48,349 nucleotides of DNA from Saprospiraceae bacterium (GCA_021604865.1 BQJU01000052.1:1-48349), one strand, 5' to 3'. Positions 1 through 7,850 are shown, counted from the stretch's first letter. Numbers and translations are program-made. Notes: generated by a model not told the origin, from the sequence alone.

Positions 1-22
1 GGTATCGAAGTACTTCGATACC
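1..22. terminator. perfect 22-bp palindrome, possible terminator
   Basis: The first 22 bases are a perfect palindrome with arms GGTATCGAAG and CTTCGATACC around a TA centre. On the plus strand it is followed by GGTTTTCTTT, so it could end a rightward gene lying outside the window. The left flank is not visible, so a leftward terminator role or membership of a repeat family cannot be judged. Confidence 0.35.
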
Positions 23-48
23 GGTTTTCTTTACGATTCATCAGTGGT

Positions 49-357
49 CTAGTCCTGGTCAATAAAAGCACGGATAGCTTTGATAGCGTTGCCGATCCGA
101 TTATAATCAAGACTGTAATGGATGAATTTTCCGTCACGCTCAGTAATGACCAACCCAGCTACCCGTAAAATACGCAAATGCTGAGAAGTAATTGATTGCT
201 CCAGATTGAGCGTGTTGTAAATCTTGTTGACATTAATGGTTTCATTGCGATCAATGAAGGATAAAATCTTCAGACGCAGGGGGTGAGCCATGGCTCTCAA
301 CAATTCCGAGGACAAGTGGAGCTTGTCATTGTTGATGTTTACACTTACTTTTCTCAT
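49..357 (-). CDS. ArsR-type winged-helix transcriptional regulator
   Basis: This is a small DNA-binding repressor of the ArsR/HTH_5 type, 102 residues from the start chosen here. The core LSSELLRAMAHPLRLKILSFI is followed by the recognition region LEQSITSQHLRILRVAGLV and the wing ERDGKFIHYSL, which is the classical ArsR layout. The start MRKVSVN was preferred to an upstream in-frame ATG because the extra 13 residues lie outside the domain. The protein contains no cysteine and no C-terminal histidine pair, so the usual thiolate metal sites of ArsR/SmtB are absent; its signal is unknown. It is clearly paralogous to the next gene on the same strand (shared LEQS...SQHL.ILR.AGxV.T.R.GKFI.YSLD), but a strong terminator separates the two. 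Confidence 0.85.
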   Translation of the reverse strand: MRKVSVNINNDKLHLSSELLRAMAHPLRLKILSFIDRNETINVNKIYNTLNLEQSITSQHLRILRVAGLVITERDGKFIHYSLDYNRIGNAIKAIRAFIDQD

Positions 358-429
358 AGTTGTTTTATTAGTATGTCTATCAAAATATATCAGCAAATAT
401 GCGTTTTATTTTTATTTTTTCAAAGCCAG

Positions 430-471
430 AAAATAAAAAATGCTGTAAATCAGTCTGATTTACAGCATTTT
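430..471 (-). terminator. rho-independent terminator of the upstream leftward regulator gene
   Basis: Two perfect 17-nt arms (437-453 and 455-471, core TGCTGTAAATCAG) face each other across one base. Read leftward, the hairpin is followed by TTTTTTATTTT, giving a textbook terminator for the regulator gene ending at 563. The plus-strand side has only TTTTGTGTG, so termination should be mainly leftward. Confidence 0.8.
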
Positions 472-562
472 GTGTGTTTATTGTGAATCAGTGCCGTTGT
501 GGCGATCAGACGCATCGGATAGGCTCAACTTCCCTTAGTAGAGCCTTCCTTATTCAATAATT

Positions 563-901
563 TCAGGCAGCTAATTCTTCGATTAGCTTAGAAATTTGTA
601 CTAGCCGGCTTCGGTCCAAGGAGTAGTAAATAAACTTACCCTGGCGATCCGTAACAACGACTCCCGCACGGCGTAAAATTGCCAAATGTTGGGAGGCAAC
701 GGATTGTTCTAACCGAAGTTTGATATAAATATCAGTTACTGTCATGCTTTCATGCTCTTCGAGCAGATCGACGATCCGCTGGCGAAGTTTGTGATTTATT
801 GCACGCAACACCAATACCGCCTTGCGCAACTCAGCATAGTCCAGCTGAATATCGCTTTTACCCTTCTTTAAAACGACGGTCTCGTTTTTTTGCTTTCTCA
901 T
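563..901 (-). CDS. ArsR-type winged-helix transcriptional regulator (paralogue)
   Basis: A 112-residue ArsR-family regulator. The helix-turn-helix region is LRLEQSVASQHLAILRRAGVV, followed by the wing TDRQGKFIYYSLD; the N-terminus is basic (MRKQKNETVVLKKGK). There is no cysteine and no obvious metal site, so it is not a classical As/Cd/Zn sensor; the ligand is unknown. It is the paralogue of the regulator at 49-357, with the same recognition helix core (LEQS..SQHL.ILR.AG.V), which suggests overlapping operator preference. It is followed by its own terminator (430-471). The palindrome AACAAATTTGTT about 20 bp before the start codon is a candidate autoregulatory operator. Confidence 0.85.
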   Translation of the reverse strand: MRKQKNETVVLKKGKSDIQLDYAELRKAVLVLRAINHKLRQRIVDLLEEHESMTVTDIYIKLRLEQSVASQHLAILRRAGVVVTDRQGKFIYYSLDRSRLVQISKLIEELAA

Positions 902-1254
902 TTTGATGTTTTTAAGAGATTAACAAATTTGTTCATAAGTTTTGTTCCAAATACCGTACCAAATAATATTAGCGCTTATTTACAACTATAAACATATTGA
1001 TACTTAGACAAAAATATAAAAAATATTTACATAATAAAAATATATTAAATCATATATCTGAAGCTCAAACGATGAACGAATGAGTGTTTAATGAATAGTT
1101 GCTAGAGAAAAATAGGGCAAGTGTTGTAGATCCGGATAGCGTCTTGTGTGCTTACCGGCTAATTGAGGGTGTTAAGAGCAAATTTCCTATATATAACGTT
1201 TCTAGATAGGCTTTCGTATGCCAAAATCTTAAAATATTTTAAACAAGCATCCAC
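902..1254. other. AT-rich gap between regulator and tsaB
   Basis: About 350 bp with no credible coding sequence on either strand. It is very AT-rich from 950 to 1060. It must contain the promoter of the leftward regulator gene (start 901) and the 3' end of the tsaB transcript. Apart from the palindrome at 922-933 no strong hairpin or repeat was seen. Confidence 0.6.
922..933. promoter_or_regulatory. candidate operator palindrome AACAAATTTGTT
   Basis: A perfect 12-bp palindrome, AACAAATTTGTT, lies 21 bp upstream of the ATG of the regulator gene at 563-901. Position and symmetry fit binding of a dimeric winged-helix repressor controlling its own gene. The assignment is inference; no second copy was recognised in front of the paralogue. 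Confidence 0.35.
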
Positions 1255-1944
1255 TTATCCAAGAATATTTTTTTTGGATTTGGTAATATTGGGTGGTTTG
1301 AGGTAAAAAGGAGCAAAGTAAGCCATATCAGCAAATCTGCCTGCCTGGAATGCTTGCTCGGCTAGAGGAGCAAGGTGGTTGGCAGAACAAAGAATGGAAA
1401 CAAATTGAAAGGCAGGTTCAGGCAATGTTTTCCGGCACTTTTCGGCACCATCCCCACAAAAATATATGGGTTTTCCCTGCTCCAGCCATTCTGCGAAAGC
1501 AGTTTCATCAATAACTTTAGCTTCGGGGGCAGTTAATGCCTGAGCGTGGTTATCAAAAACAGCCGTATAAACTTCCATACGCCGTGCATCGATCATAGGC
1601 ACAAAAAAGGCATCATCGGGATGATCAAGCTGGCAGGCATGGGCCAGCGACTGAAGGGTGTCTACTGCCAGTAAGGGTTTATTCAGCGCATAACAGATTC
1701 CCTTGGCGGTAGAGGTGCCCACTCGCAAACCCGTATAAGAACCAGGCCCGGCAGAAACGGCCACGGCATCCAACTCTTCCAGTTGAATTCCGGCAGTCTG
1801 AGCACAATCTGCAATGAGAAGGGTGATCTGACTGGCGTGCTGGAAGGTGCCTACTGCTTCTTTGTGGTATATAGGCTTTCCATTCCGGGCCAGGCCTACA
1901 GAGCAGATATCCGTTGCTGTTTCAATGGTTAGAATTAATGCCAT
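1255..1944 (-). CDS. tsaB: tRNA threonylcarbamoyladenosine biosynthesis protein TsaB
   Basis: TsaB is the inactive-ASKHA scaffold partner of TsaD in the TsaBDE complex that places t6A at position 37 of ANN-decoding tRNAs in the cytoplasm. The N-terminus LILTIETATDICSVGLA is the first ASKHA phosphate motif. It is followed by the family core DAVAVSAGPGSYTGLRVGTSTAKG (residues about 59-82), with the GPGSYTGLR signature intact. The protein is 229 residues, the usual length. The start is an ATG immediately before MALILTIETA. It is transcribed divergently from prfA, 168 bp apart, so the two translation-related genes share a promoter region. No oddities seen. Confidence 0.95.
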   Translation of the reverse strand: MALILTIETATDICSVGLARNGKPIYHKEAVGTFQHASQITLLIADCAQTAGIQLEELDAVAVSAGPGSYTGLRVGTSTAKGICYALNKPLLAVDTLQSLAHACQLDHPDDAFFVPMIDARRMEVYTAVFDNHAQALTAPEAKVIDETAFAEWLEQGKPIYFCGDGAEKCRKTLPEPAFQFVSILCSANHLAPLAEQAFQAGRFADMAYFAPFYLKPPNITKSKKNILG

Positions 1945-2112
1945 AATGCGCGCAAAAATAGGTTATTGGGACACCCTTTGCAAGTCAGAAGAAAATTATC
2001 ATCACCGATCCTGGAAACTCAACCTTGGTTTTGTCGGTTTAGAATACCAAATAAGTTATTAATTTTGCGTCTGCTTTGGCAGGCATTTGTCAAAGAACTA
2101 TAAATATAGAAT

Positions 2113-3177
2113 ATGATTCTGGAAAAGTTGGAAGCAATATATGATCGATATAATTACCTCGAGGAACAAATGTCTGATCCGAGTGCCCTTGCGGATATGG
2201 AGCGCTATACCAAGATAGGTAAGGAATACAAAGACCTGAAAGTCGTGGTAGAAACCTACTTGGAATACCGGGATCTTCTGACCAATATCAAGACTGCCAA
2301 AGAAATGCTGAACGATAAGGAAATGAAAGAGTTGGCAGAGATGGAATTGGAGGAATTGGAACCCCTCCGGGAGGAAATGGAAGAAAAAATAAAAATGCTG
2401 CTCATTCCTAAAGACCCGGATGATGACAAGGATGTGATCTTTGAAATCCGTTCCGGTACCGGTGGTGATGAAGCCAGCCTTTTTGTCGGAGATCTCTATC
2501 GCATGTACAGCCGCTATTTTGATAGCCAGGGTTGGTCCGCTGAAGTCGTATCAGCCAATGAAGGTACAGCTGGCGGTTATAAGGAACTCGTGATGGAAGT
2601 GTCAGGTGAAGAGGTATACGGCAAACTCAAATTTGAATCGGGAGGACACCGGGTACAACGCGTGCCTAAGACCGAATCACAAGGCAGGGTACATACTTCT
2701 GCCGCTACCGTTGCAGTGATGCCCAAAATCGAACCCGAAGAGATCAATGTGCGTAGGGATGAACTGCGCTACGATGTCTTTCGTGCCAGTGGGGCTGGTG
2801 GACAGCACGTAAACCGGACGGAATCGGCAGTTCGTATCGTTCATATTCCTACCGGCATCGTATCGGAAAGCCAGGATAGTCGTTCTCAGATTAAAAACCG
2901 AGAAATAGCCCTGCAACGCCTGATGGTCAAAATAGTAGAGGTGCAACGTAAAGAAGAGGCTTCTACCGTAGCCGCACAGCGTCGGCTTCAGGTTGGCTCC
3001 GGTGACCGCTCAGAAAAAATCCGCACCTATAATTTTCCCCAAAACCGACTAACTGACCACCGCATCAACCTCACCCTCTACAACCTGGATCAGGTCATGG
3101 ATGGCCAAATTGGTGATATTATCGAAGCACTGCAGGTGGCTGATAATGCGGATAAGATGAAGACGGGAGAGGAGTAA
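2113..3177 (+). CDS. prfA: peptide chain release factor 1
   Basis: RF1 recognises UAA and UAG in the ribosomal A site and triggers hydrolysis of peptidyl-tRNA. The 354-residue protein is full length. The N-terminal helical domain spans residues 1-110. The codon-recognition tripeptide of the PxT type is PKT at 185-187 in HRVQRVPKTESQGRVHTSA, which marks it as RF1 and not RF2 (SPF). The catalytic GGQ is at 229-231 in ASGAGGQHVNRTESAVR. It is divergent from tsaB. There is no obvious terminator directly after the stop; instead a G-rich repeat array begins six bases downstream. A second, shorter GGQ protein (ArfB) is encoded at 10.3-10.8 kb. Confidence 0.97.
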   Translation: MILEKLEAIYDRYNYLEEQMSDPSALADMERYTKIGKEYKDLKVVVETYLEYRDLLTNIKTAKEMLNDKEMKELAEMELEELEPLREEMEEKIKMLLIPKDPDDDKDVIFEIRSGTGGDEASLFVGDLYRMYSRYFDSQGWSAEVVSANEGTAGGYKELVMEVSGEEVYGKLKFESGGHRVQRVPKTESQGRVHTSAATVAVMPKIEPEEINVRRDELRYDVFRASGAGGQHVNRTESAVRIVHIPTGIVSESQDSRSQIKNREIALQRLMVKIVEVQRKEEASTVAAQRRLQVGSGDRSEKIRTYNFPQNRLTDHRINLTLYNLDQVMDGQIGDIIEALQVADNADKMKTGEE

Positions 3178-3182
3178 GGAGG

Positions 3183-3608
3183 GGTTAGAAAGGAGGTTTT
3201 AGACGGTAGGTTTTGGGTTTTAGGGGGAGTTTGGAGAAGAGGGACTGTGGGGGTGAATTGGTTTAGGAAGGTTTAGGAAGGTTTAGAAGGGTTTAGGAGG
3301 TTTAGGATGGAATAGTTCTTTCCAGTTTGTACGGTTTTTTCAATCTTTCCGAGGGAAATTGGTTTAGGCGGTTTAGGAAGGAGGTTTTAGGCGGTAGGTT
3401 TTGGGTTTTAGGGGGAGTTTGGAGAAGAGAGACTGTAGGGGTGGATTGGTTTAGGAAGGTTTAGAAGGGTTTAGGCGGTTTAGGATGGAATAGCTCTTTC
3501 CAGTTTGTACGTTTTTTTCAATTTTTTCAAGGAAAACAAGTTTAGCAGGTTTAGAGTGGAGTAACTCTTTCCAATTCCATTTTTTCCAGAAAACCAGGTT
3601 TTAGAGGA
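3183..3608. repeat. tandem 188-bp G-rich repeat built from GGTTTAGG units
   Basis: The gap between prfA and the inositol phosphatase gene holds two near-identical long units starting at 3190 and 3378 (period 188). Both contain the run gttttgggttttaggggg, then repeated GGTTTAGGAA hexamer-like words, then aatag(t/c)tctttccagtttgtac and a T-rich stretch. A third, shortened unit covers about 3540-3608. The plus strand is rich in closely spaced GG and GGG runs. Copies differ by point changes and by the number of GGTTTA words, so the array has grown by both long and short duplications. It lies between the 3' ends of convergent genes. Confidence 0.85.
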
Positions 3609-3703
3609 GTGGGCATGATAGAAACGGATATGATGATGAATTTAATCAGGTAATTTTTTTAGGACGGGTGACCTTGCCTTCTAATTACTTGTCATTACTA
3701 GGG

Positions 3704-4495
3704 TTATTTTTCGAGTGGAGCGACAAGCTCTGCAAATGCGGCTTGTATGCCTGGGCTGGAGGCAATAATTTCTCCGCCAAACAAGTAATCTGTCCCGCCA
3801 GAAAAATCGGTGACCAGCCCACCAGCTTCCTGTACAATGAAAGCACCTGCTGCTACATCCCAGGCATTGAGGCTGTATTCGAAAAAGCCATCAAATCTGC
3901 CACAGGCAACATAAGCCAAATCCACGGCTGCTGATCCGAACCGGCGAATACCGCGGGTCCTACGCATAAATTCAGCCAAAACCTGTAAATAGGCTTGCAT
4001 TTTCCCATAGTCGTGGTAAGGGAAACCGGTAGCGATGAGGCTATCTGAAAGCTGACTGTTGGGACTTACCCGGATCGGTTTTTTATTACAAAAAGCGCCA
4101 CCTCCATTCCAGGCGTAAAAACACTCATCCCGGTTGACTTCATAGACAAACCCCAGGACGGTCTTGTTCTGGTGTTGAAGGGCAACACTGACCGAAAATA
4201 CCGGCAACTGGTGCAGAAAATTTGTAGTTCCATCCAATGGGTCAATGATCCATTGCAAGTCACTATGTTGAGTGGTGATGGTTTCCTCTTCGGTGAGAAA
4301 GGTAGCCTGGGGCAATAACTTACCCAAACCTTCCACCAGCTGTTCTTCGGCCGTCCGGTCTACATAACTGACCAGACTGTTGAGGCTTTTGGTAATGATG
4401 TCCTCTCTGGTCACCTTTGGCATCTCAGAGTGAATAAATTCTCCCGTTTTCAGGATAATGGGGAGGGCTTGTCGGCATAGTTTTTCCAGGTCCAT
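3704..4495 (-). CDS. inositol monophosphatase family protein
   Basis: A Mg2+/Li+-type phosphatase of the IMPase/SuhB fold, hydrolysing inositol-1-phosphate or related sugar phosphates; in some bacteria the family feeds inositol lipid synthesis or NADP/PAP turnover, so the exact substrate is uncertain. The 263-residue protein carries the metal site E70/E71 (LTEEET), the motif WIIDPLDGTTN with D85 and D88, and the second motif AWDVAAGA with D213, in the expected order and spacing. The ATG at 4495 lies 7 bp after the stop of the phosphoribosyltransferase gene, so the two are almost certainly one leftward operon. The 3' end faces the repeat array downstream of prfA. Confidence 0.93.
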   Translation of the reverse strand: MDLEKLCRQALPIILKTGEFIHSEMPKVTREDIITKSLNSLVSYVDRTAEEQLVEGLGKLLPQATFLTEEETITTQHSDLQWIIDPLDGTTNFLHQLPVFSVSVALQHQNKTVLGFVYEVNRDECFYAWNGGGAFCNKKPIRVSPNSQLSDSLIATGFPYHDYGKMQAYLQVLAEFMRRTRGIRRFGSAAVDLAYVACGRFDGFFEYSLNAWDVAAGAFIVQEAGGLVTDFSGGTDYLFGGEIIASSPGIQAAFAELVAPLEK

Positions 4496-4502
4496 GGGAG
4501 AT

Positions 4503-5051
4503 TTATTTTACCAATTGATAGATATCGGGCAAATTGCGGCCCAGTTGGTTATAGTCGAGACCATAGCCTACTACGAACTTAGACGGGATTTCAAAACCAA
4601 CATATTGAACATTAAGGTCGTACTGCATGGCATCGGGTTTGACCAGCAAAGTGCAAATGGCGGCGGAAGCAATACCCATGGCTTTCAGGTCTGGTAATAA
4701 GGAATGCATGGTTTTGCCGGAATCTACGATATCTTCAACGATGATGAGGTGCCTACCTTCGATGGATTGTTCCAAGCCAATAAGAGTAGCTACATTGCCG
4801 GTTGACCGGGTACCCCGATAGGAAGACAGTTTGATGAATGAAACTTCACATTCAAAATCACAGGCTCTGATCAGGTCGGCTGCAAAAACGAAGGCTCCAT
4901 TGAGCACACCCAAGAAGAGTGGATTTTGCCCGGCATATTGCTGCTTTAATTCGCTCCCCAACTCCTGGACGCGCTTTTGAATCTCCGCTGCCTGCAAGTA
5001 GGGGCGGAATTGCAAATCGTGCAATTGAATGATGGGATAGGATTGCGACAT
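4503..5051 (-). CDS. hpt: hypoxanthine phosphoribosyltransferase
   Basis: A purine salvage enzyme that joins hypoxanthine or guanine to PRPP, giving IMP or GMP. The 182-residue protein has the PRPP-binding loop HLIIVEDIVDSGKTM (residues 101-115) and the C-terminal VGYGLDYNQLGRNLPDIY typical of bacterial HPRT. Residues 46-54 (FLGVLNGAF) match the conserved N-terminal strand-turn. The reading frame extends 35 codons further upstream, but the start MSQSYPIIQL was preferred because family members begin there and the extension has no family resemblance. It is first in a leftward operon with the IMPase gene, and divergent from rnhB. Confidence 0.95.
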   Translation of the reverse strand: MSQSYPIIQLHDLQFRPYLQAAEIQKRVQELGSELKQQYAGQNPLFLGVLNGAFVFAADLIRACDFECEVSFIKLSSYRGTRSTGNVATLIGLEQSIEGRHLIIVEDIVDSGKTMHSLLPDLKAMGIASAAICTLLVKPDAMQYDLNVQYVGFEIPSKFVVGYGLDYNQLGRNLPDIYQLVK

Positions 5052-5190
5052 GACGTATTTTTGGCGGGGAAGTAAGGGTTTATCTGTTGTAAATTCAAAT
5101 AATGGAGCCACTTTTTGTGAAAGAACCATGAAATTTGTTGATTGATTACGGATCACTTATATGGTAATTTTCTGACATTTACAAAATAAC

Positions 5191-5198
5191 TATCTTCG
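5191..5198 (+). promoter_or_regulatory. candidate -7 element for rnhB
   Basis: TATCTTCG fits the Bacteroidota TAnnTTTG -7 consensus at seven of eight positions (TTCG for TTTG) and lies only 5 bp before the rnhB ATG. Used as such, it would give a leaderless or nearly leaderless transcript. No convincing -33 TTG at the usual spacing was seen, so confidence is low. Confidence 0.3.
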
Positions 5199-5202
5199 CA
5201 AC

Positions 5203-5805
5203 ATGTTATTGTCCTATCTCAATCAAAACGATATTGAAGCTGGCTGTGATGAAGCTGGACGGGGCTGTCTGGCAGGACCGGTTTTTGCTGCAGCAGTGAT
5301 TTTGCCCACTTCCTTTAGCCATGCCCTACTCAATGATTCCAAACAACTCAACGAGCGTCAACGTTACGAGGCACGAACCATTGTAGAGGCCAATGCCCTG
5401 AGTTGGGCGGTAGCACAAGTAGATCCCACAGAAATAGACGAGATCAATATCCTGAATGCTTCCTTTTTGGCCATGCATCGTGCCCTGGACCAGCTGGAGT
5501 TACGACCGACCAGCCTCCTGATTGATGGCAATCGGTTTAGAGCTTATGGAGAAATCCCTTTTCATTGCATTATAAAAGGTGATGGCAAATACCTGAGCAT
5601 TGCAGCGGCCTCCATCCTGGCAAAAACCTATCGCGACGATTATATGCTGGACCTGGCCAAAACTCATCCCCAATATAGCTGGTCTTCGAATAAAGGATAC
5701 CCTACAGCCGCTCACCGTGAGGCAATCAGGTTGCATGGTGCGACGGTACACCATCGCCGGTCGTTCCGATTATTGCCGGATATGGTGCAAGGTAAGCTGT
5801 TTTAG
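5203..5805 (+). CDS. rnhB: ribonuclease HII
   Basis: RNase HII cleaves RNA in RNA-DNA hybrids and starts ribonucleotide excision repair by cutting 5' of single ribonucleotides. The 200-residue protein has the first catalytic pair in [13 protein letters not shown] (D16, E17), LLIDGN with D108, and [21 protein letters not shown], followed by the substrate-contacting tail [14 protein letters not shown] and HRRSF. All expected acidic residues are present. It is divergent from the hpt operon (151 bp between start codons). Its stop codon directly abuts the REP-like repeat that fills the space before the convergent permease gene. Confidence 0.96.
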   Translation: MLLSYLNQNDIEAGCDEAGRGCLAGPVFAAAVILPTSFSHALLNDSKQLNERQRYEARTIVEANALSWAVAQVDPTEIDEINILNASFLAMHRALDQLELRPTSLLIDGNRFRAYGEIPFHCIIKGDGKYLSIAAASILAKTYRDDYMLDLAKTHPQYSWSSNKGYPTAAHREAIRLHGATVHHRRSFRLLPDMVQGKLF

Positions 5806-5927
5806 TGCCTGTTTGGAGGTCAAACTTACGCTTGCGCTGAAGCTTTCTCCAGGCGTCTGCGCCATGCTCCTTCGCTGAAGCTTCGGCGCAAGCGAAAGGC
5901 TTCGACGACGGCGCGCGGCCATAGTAC
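5806..5927. repeat. REP-like dispersed repeat, copy 1
   Basis: The whole 122-bp space between the rnhB stop and the stop of the convergent permease gene is one repeat that recurs at 39485-39605 in the same orientation with about 90% identity by eye. It has long inverted arms (CGCTTGCGCTGAAGC near 5830 and GCTTCGGCGCAAGCG near 5880, one mismatch) and an inner small stem GGCG-TCTG-CGCC. It would form a strong hairpin and may serve as a convergent terminator. The arrangement resembles REP/palindromic elements in other bacteria, but no transposase is nearby. Confidence 0.8.
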
Positions 5928-6827
5928 TTAAATAGGTACATTTTTTTTGCTAAAGCGCTTCCGAAACCAAGGATAGGTGAACACCACGCCCATAATAATG
6001 AGTACTCCAAAGTAAAAATTGGCGGTTAATTCCTGGCTATCGTCCAACAGGATCAATGCCAGAGCAATGCCGTAGACGGGTTCCAGATTGATGGTTAGGT
6101 TGGCGGCAAAAGCGGTTAGATGTACCAGGGAGCGCAGGGCGAGCACGTAGGCCAGAGTGGTGCAGAATAGTGCCAGTACCAGCAGGTAACCCCAATCTAC
6201 CAGGGAGGGCATGAATTGTAACGCTCCAGCTGTATTATACAGCGCAAATGGCAGAATCAAGCTAAGGAAGAGCCAGGCGGTACCCAATTCCAAAAAGGTG
6301 ATGTTGAGCACATTGGATTCGCCGATATATTTTTTATTAAGTGTGCCAAAGAGGGCGGCTAGAAAAGCCGATAGCAAACCCACCCAAATACCGGACATCA
6401 TACTTAATTCTGTGGCATTAACAATGAGAATCATACCCGGTAAGATCAGCAGGCCAAGGGCAATTTCATAACCTTTGACCTTTTGGCGCATAATCCAGGG
6501 CTCCAGCAGGGAGGTGAAAAAGGAAGTGGTCGCCATACAAACCAGAGCGATGGAGGCATTGGCCAGTTTAATGGAGCCATAAAAAGCAAGCCAATGCAGG
6601 GCAACCAGCACACCAATACCCATAAATCGAAGCAGAAGGCGGCGAGGCATCTGTCGGATTAGGGGAACGACTTTTATTAAAAACAGGAGGCTGATACTAG
6701 TGAGTAATACCCTCCACCAGACCAGCACAAGTGCCGACAACTGAATCAAATCCCCTAAAATAGCCGTAAAGCCAAATAACAGTACTGCTACGTGTAATTC
6801 AAGGTAAGCTCTTTTTTCCGAATCCAT
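5928..6827 (-). CDS. DMT-superfamily (EamA) permease
   Basis: An inner-membrane drug/metabolite transporter family protein, 299 residues, with about ten hydrophobic helices arranged as two EamA repeats (roughly residues 10-137 and 145-288). Repeat features include ALVLVWWRVLLTSISLLFL in the first half and NLEPVYGIALALILL near the end of the second. Family members export amino acids, nucleobases or other small metabolites; the substrate cannot be read from sequence. The start ATG gives the usual short cytoplasmic N-terminus (MDSEKRAYLELH). It is convergent with rnhB across the REP-like repeat, and divergent from the peroxiredoxin gene. Confidence 0.9.
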   Translation of the reverse strand: MDSEKRAYLELHVAVLLFGFTAILGDLIQLSALVLVWWRVLLTSISLLFLIKVVPLIRQMPRRLLLRFMGIGVLVALHWLAFYGSIKLANASIALVCMATTSFFTSLLEPWIMRQKVKGYEIALGLLILPGMILIVNATELSMMSGIWVGLLSAFLAALFGTLNKKYIGESNVLNITFLELGTAWLFLSLILPFALYNTAGALQFMPSLVDWGYLLVLALFCTTLAYVLALRSLVHLTAFAANLTINLEPVYGIALALILLDDSQELTANFYFGVLIIMGVVFTYPWFRKRFSKKNVPI

Positions 6828-6927
6828 TGATTTTTATTAAATTGGCTTAAAGGAACAAAAAGCTATGAATAACTTCTTTAAAAAATAAACATACTTTTAA
6901 CTTTACCGTTTTCAATCAAAAATCCTT

Positions 6928-6956
6928 CTTTGACAAAGATACTCTGATTGTCAAAG
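6928..6956. promoter_or_regulatory. inverted repeat upstream of the peroxiredoxin gene
   Basis: CTTTGACAA (6928-6936) and TTGTCAAAG (6948-6956) form a perfect 9-bp inverted repeat with an 11-bp spacer, ending 20 bp before the peroxiredoxin ATG. It could be an operator for a redox regulator or a 5'-leader hairpin. It does not match the PerR or OxyR consensus well. Confidence 0.45.
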
Positions 6957-6976
6957 TATATTTAAAATTGATACCT

Positions 6977-7447
6977 ATGTCTTTACAAATTGGCGATAAA
7001 GCGCCTGCCTTTACCCTCTTTTCTTCAGAAAAAGCAAAAGAATCCTTGTCGGCTTATCAAGGCAAAAATGTGGTTTTGTTATTTTTTCCAATGGCATTTA
7101 CCAGCGTATGCACTACGGAGCTGTGCAGTATGAGAGATAATATTGCCACCTATGGCAATCTAAATGCCTCGATATTGGCGGTCTCGGTAGATTCTCCTTT
7201 TACCCTGGCAAAATTTAAAGAAGAACAAAAGCTAAACTTCCCCTTGCTTTCGGATTTTAATAAAGAGGTGTCCAAAGCTTATGGCACATTTTATGAGGAA
7301 TTTGTGATGGGAATGAAGGGCGTTTCTAAGCGTTCAGCCTTTGTTATTGATAAAGATGGCATTATTCGCTTTGCGGAAGTGTTGGATACTGCAACAGATT
7401 TGCCTAATTTTACATCGATAAAGGAAACTTTATCCAACTTAAATTAG
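6977..7447 (+). CDS. peroxiredoxin (BCP/PrxQ type)
   Basis: A thiol peroxidase of the AhpC/TSA fold reducing hydroperoxides in the cytoplasm. The 156-residue protein has the active-site segment FFPMAFTSVCTTELCSMRD, with peroxidatic C45 in the P..FT..C context and a second cysteine C50 five residues later. This spacing is known from BCP/PrxQ enzymes that form an intramolecular disulfide. AVSVDSPF and FPLLSDFNKEVSKAYG follow as in the family. The ATG at 6977 is preferred to an in-frame TTG three codons upstream. A perfect inverted repeat (6928-6956) just upstream may control it. It stands alone between the permease and clpS. Confidence 0.92.
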   Translation: MSLQIGDKAPAFTLFSSEKAKESLSAYQGKNVVLLFFPMAFTSVCTTELCSMRDNIATYGNLNASILAVSVDSPFTLAKFKEEQKLNFPLLSDFNKEVSKAYGTFYEEFVMGMKGVSKRSAFVIDKDGIIRFAEVLDTATDLPNFTSIKETLSNLN

Positions 7448-7505
7448 TTATAAGTTATTAAATCTAATTAGGTTTAACAACTTTAAATATGTTTAGAGCT
7501 ATATC

Positions 7506-7829
7506 ATGCTCTTACGCTCAAAACACCAAAAAATGCTCTGGGAAGAACTGGAAGAAGAAGTAATCGTTGAAGAAGATATTGAGGACTCCGATATAGGGGA
7601 GCGATCTCAGTTGATTGTTTATAATGATGATCACAATACTTTTGATTGGGTTATTGATTCCTTTATAGAAGTACTTGATCATTCCCAGGCACAAGCAGAG
7701 CAATTGGCAATGATTATTCATTTCAAGGGTAAAGCGACTGTTAAAACTGCTCCTAAGAATGTGCTCAAACCCAAAAAGGATGCACTGATCGATCGCGGTT
7801 TATCAGCAGTGATTGAAGAGGTGGGTTGA
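7506..7829 (+). CDS. clpS: ATP-dependent Clp protease adaptor ClpS
   Basis: ClpS binds proteins with bulky hydrophobic N-terminal residues and hands them to ClpA/ClpC-ClpP. The conserved core is LIVYNDDHNTFDWVIDSF (residues about 36-53), with the ND pair and the following Thr of the N-degron pocket. It is followed by HFKGKATVKTAPKNVLKP and the C-terminal GLSAVIEE. The 107-residue length is normal; the acidic N-terminal tail (EELEEEVIVEEDIEDSD) is the flexible extension that enters the Clp pore. The next gene is aat, which adds Leu/Phe to N-termini and so makes ClpS substrates. A terminator between the two may reduce or uncouple aat expression. Confidence 0.94.
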   Translation: MLLRSKHQKMLWEELEEEVIVEEDIEDSDIGERSQLIVYNDDHNTFDWVIDSFIEVLDHSQAQAEQLAMIIHFKGKATVKTAPKNVLKPKKDALIDRGLSAVIEEVG

Positions 7830-7850
7830 TCCTTGCGAAACAACTTTATA

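Noticed and set aside
1-22. Phage or integron attachment site
   Set aside because: The palindrome is perfect but no integrase, tRNA gene or second copy is in the window; a terminator is simpler.
3183-3608. CRISPR-like array
   Set aside because: Repeats are degenerate, G-rich, with irregular short words and one 188-bp period; there are no unique spacers and no cas genes.
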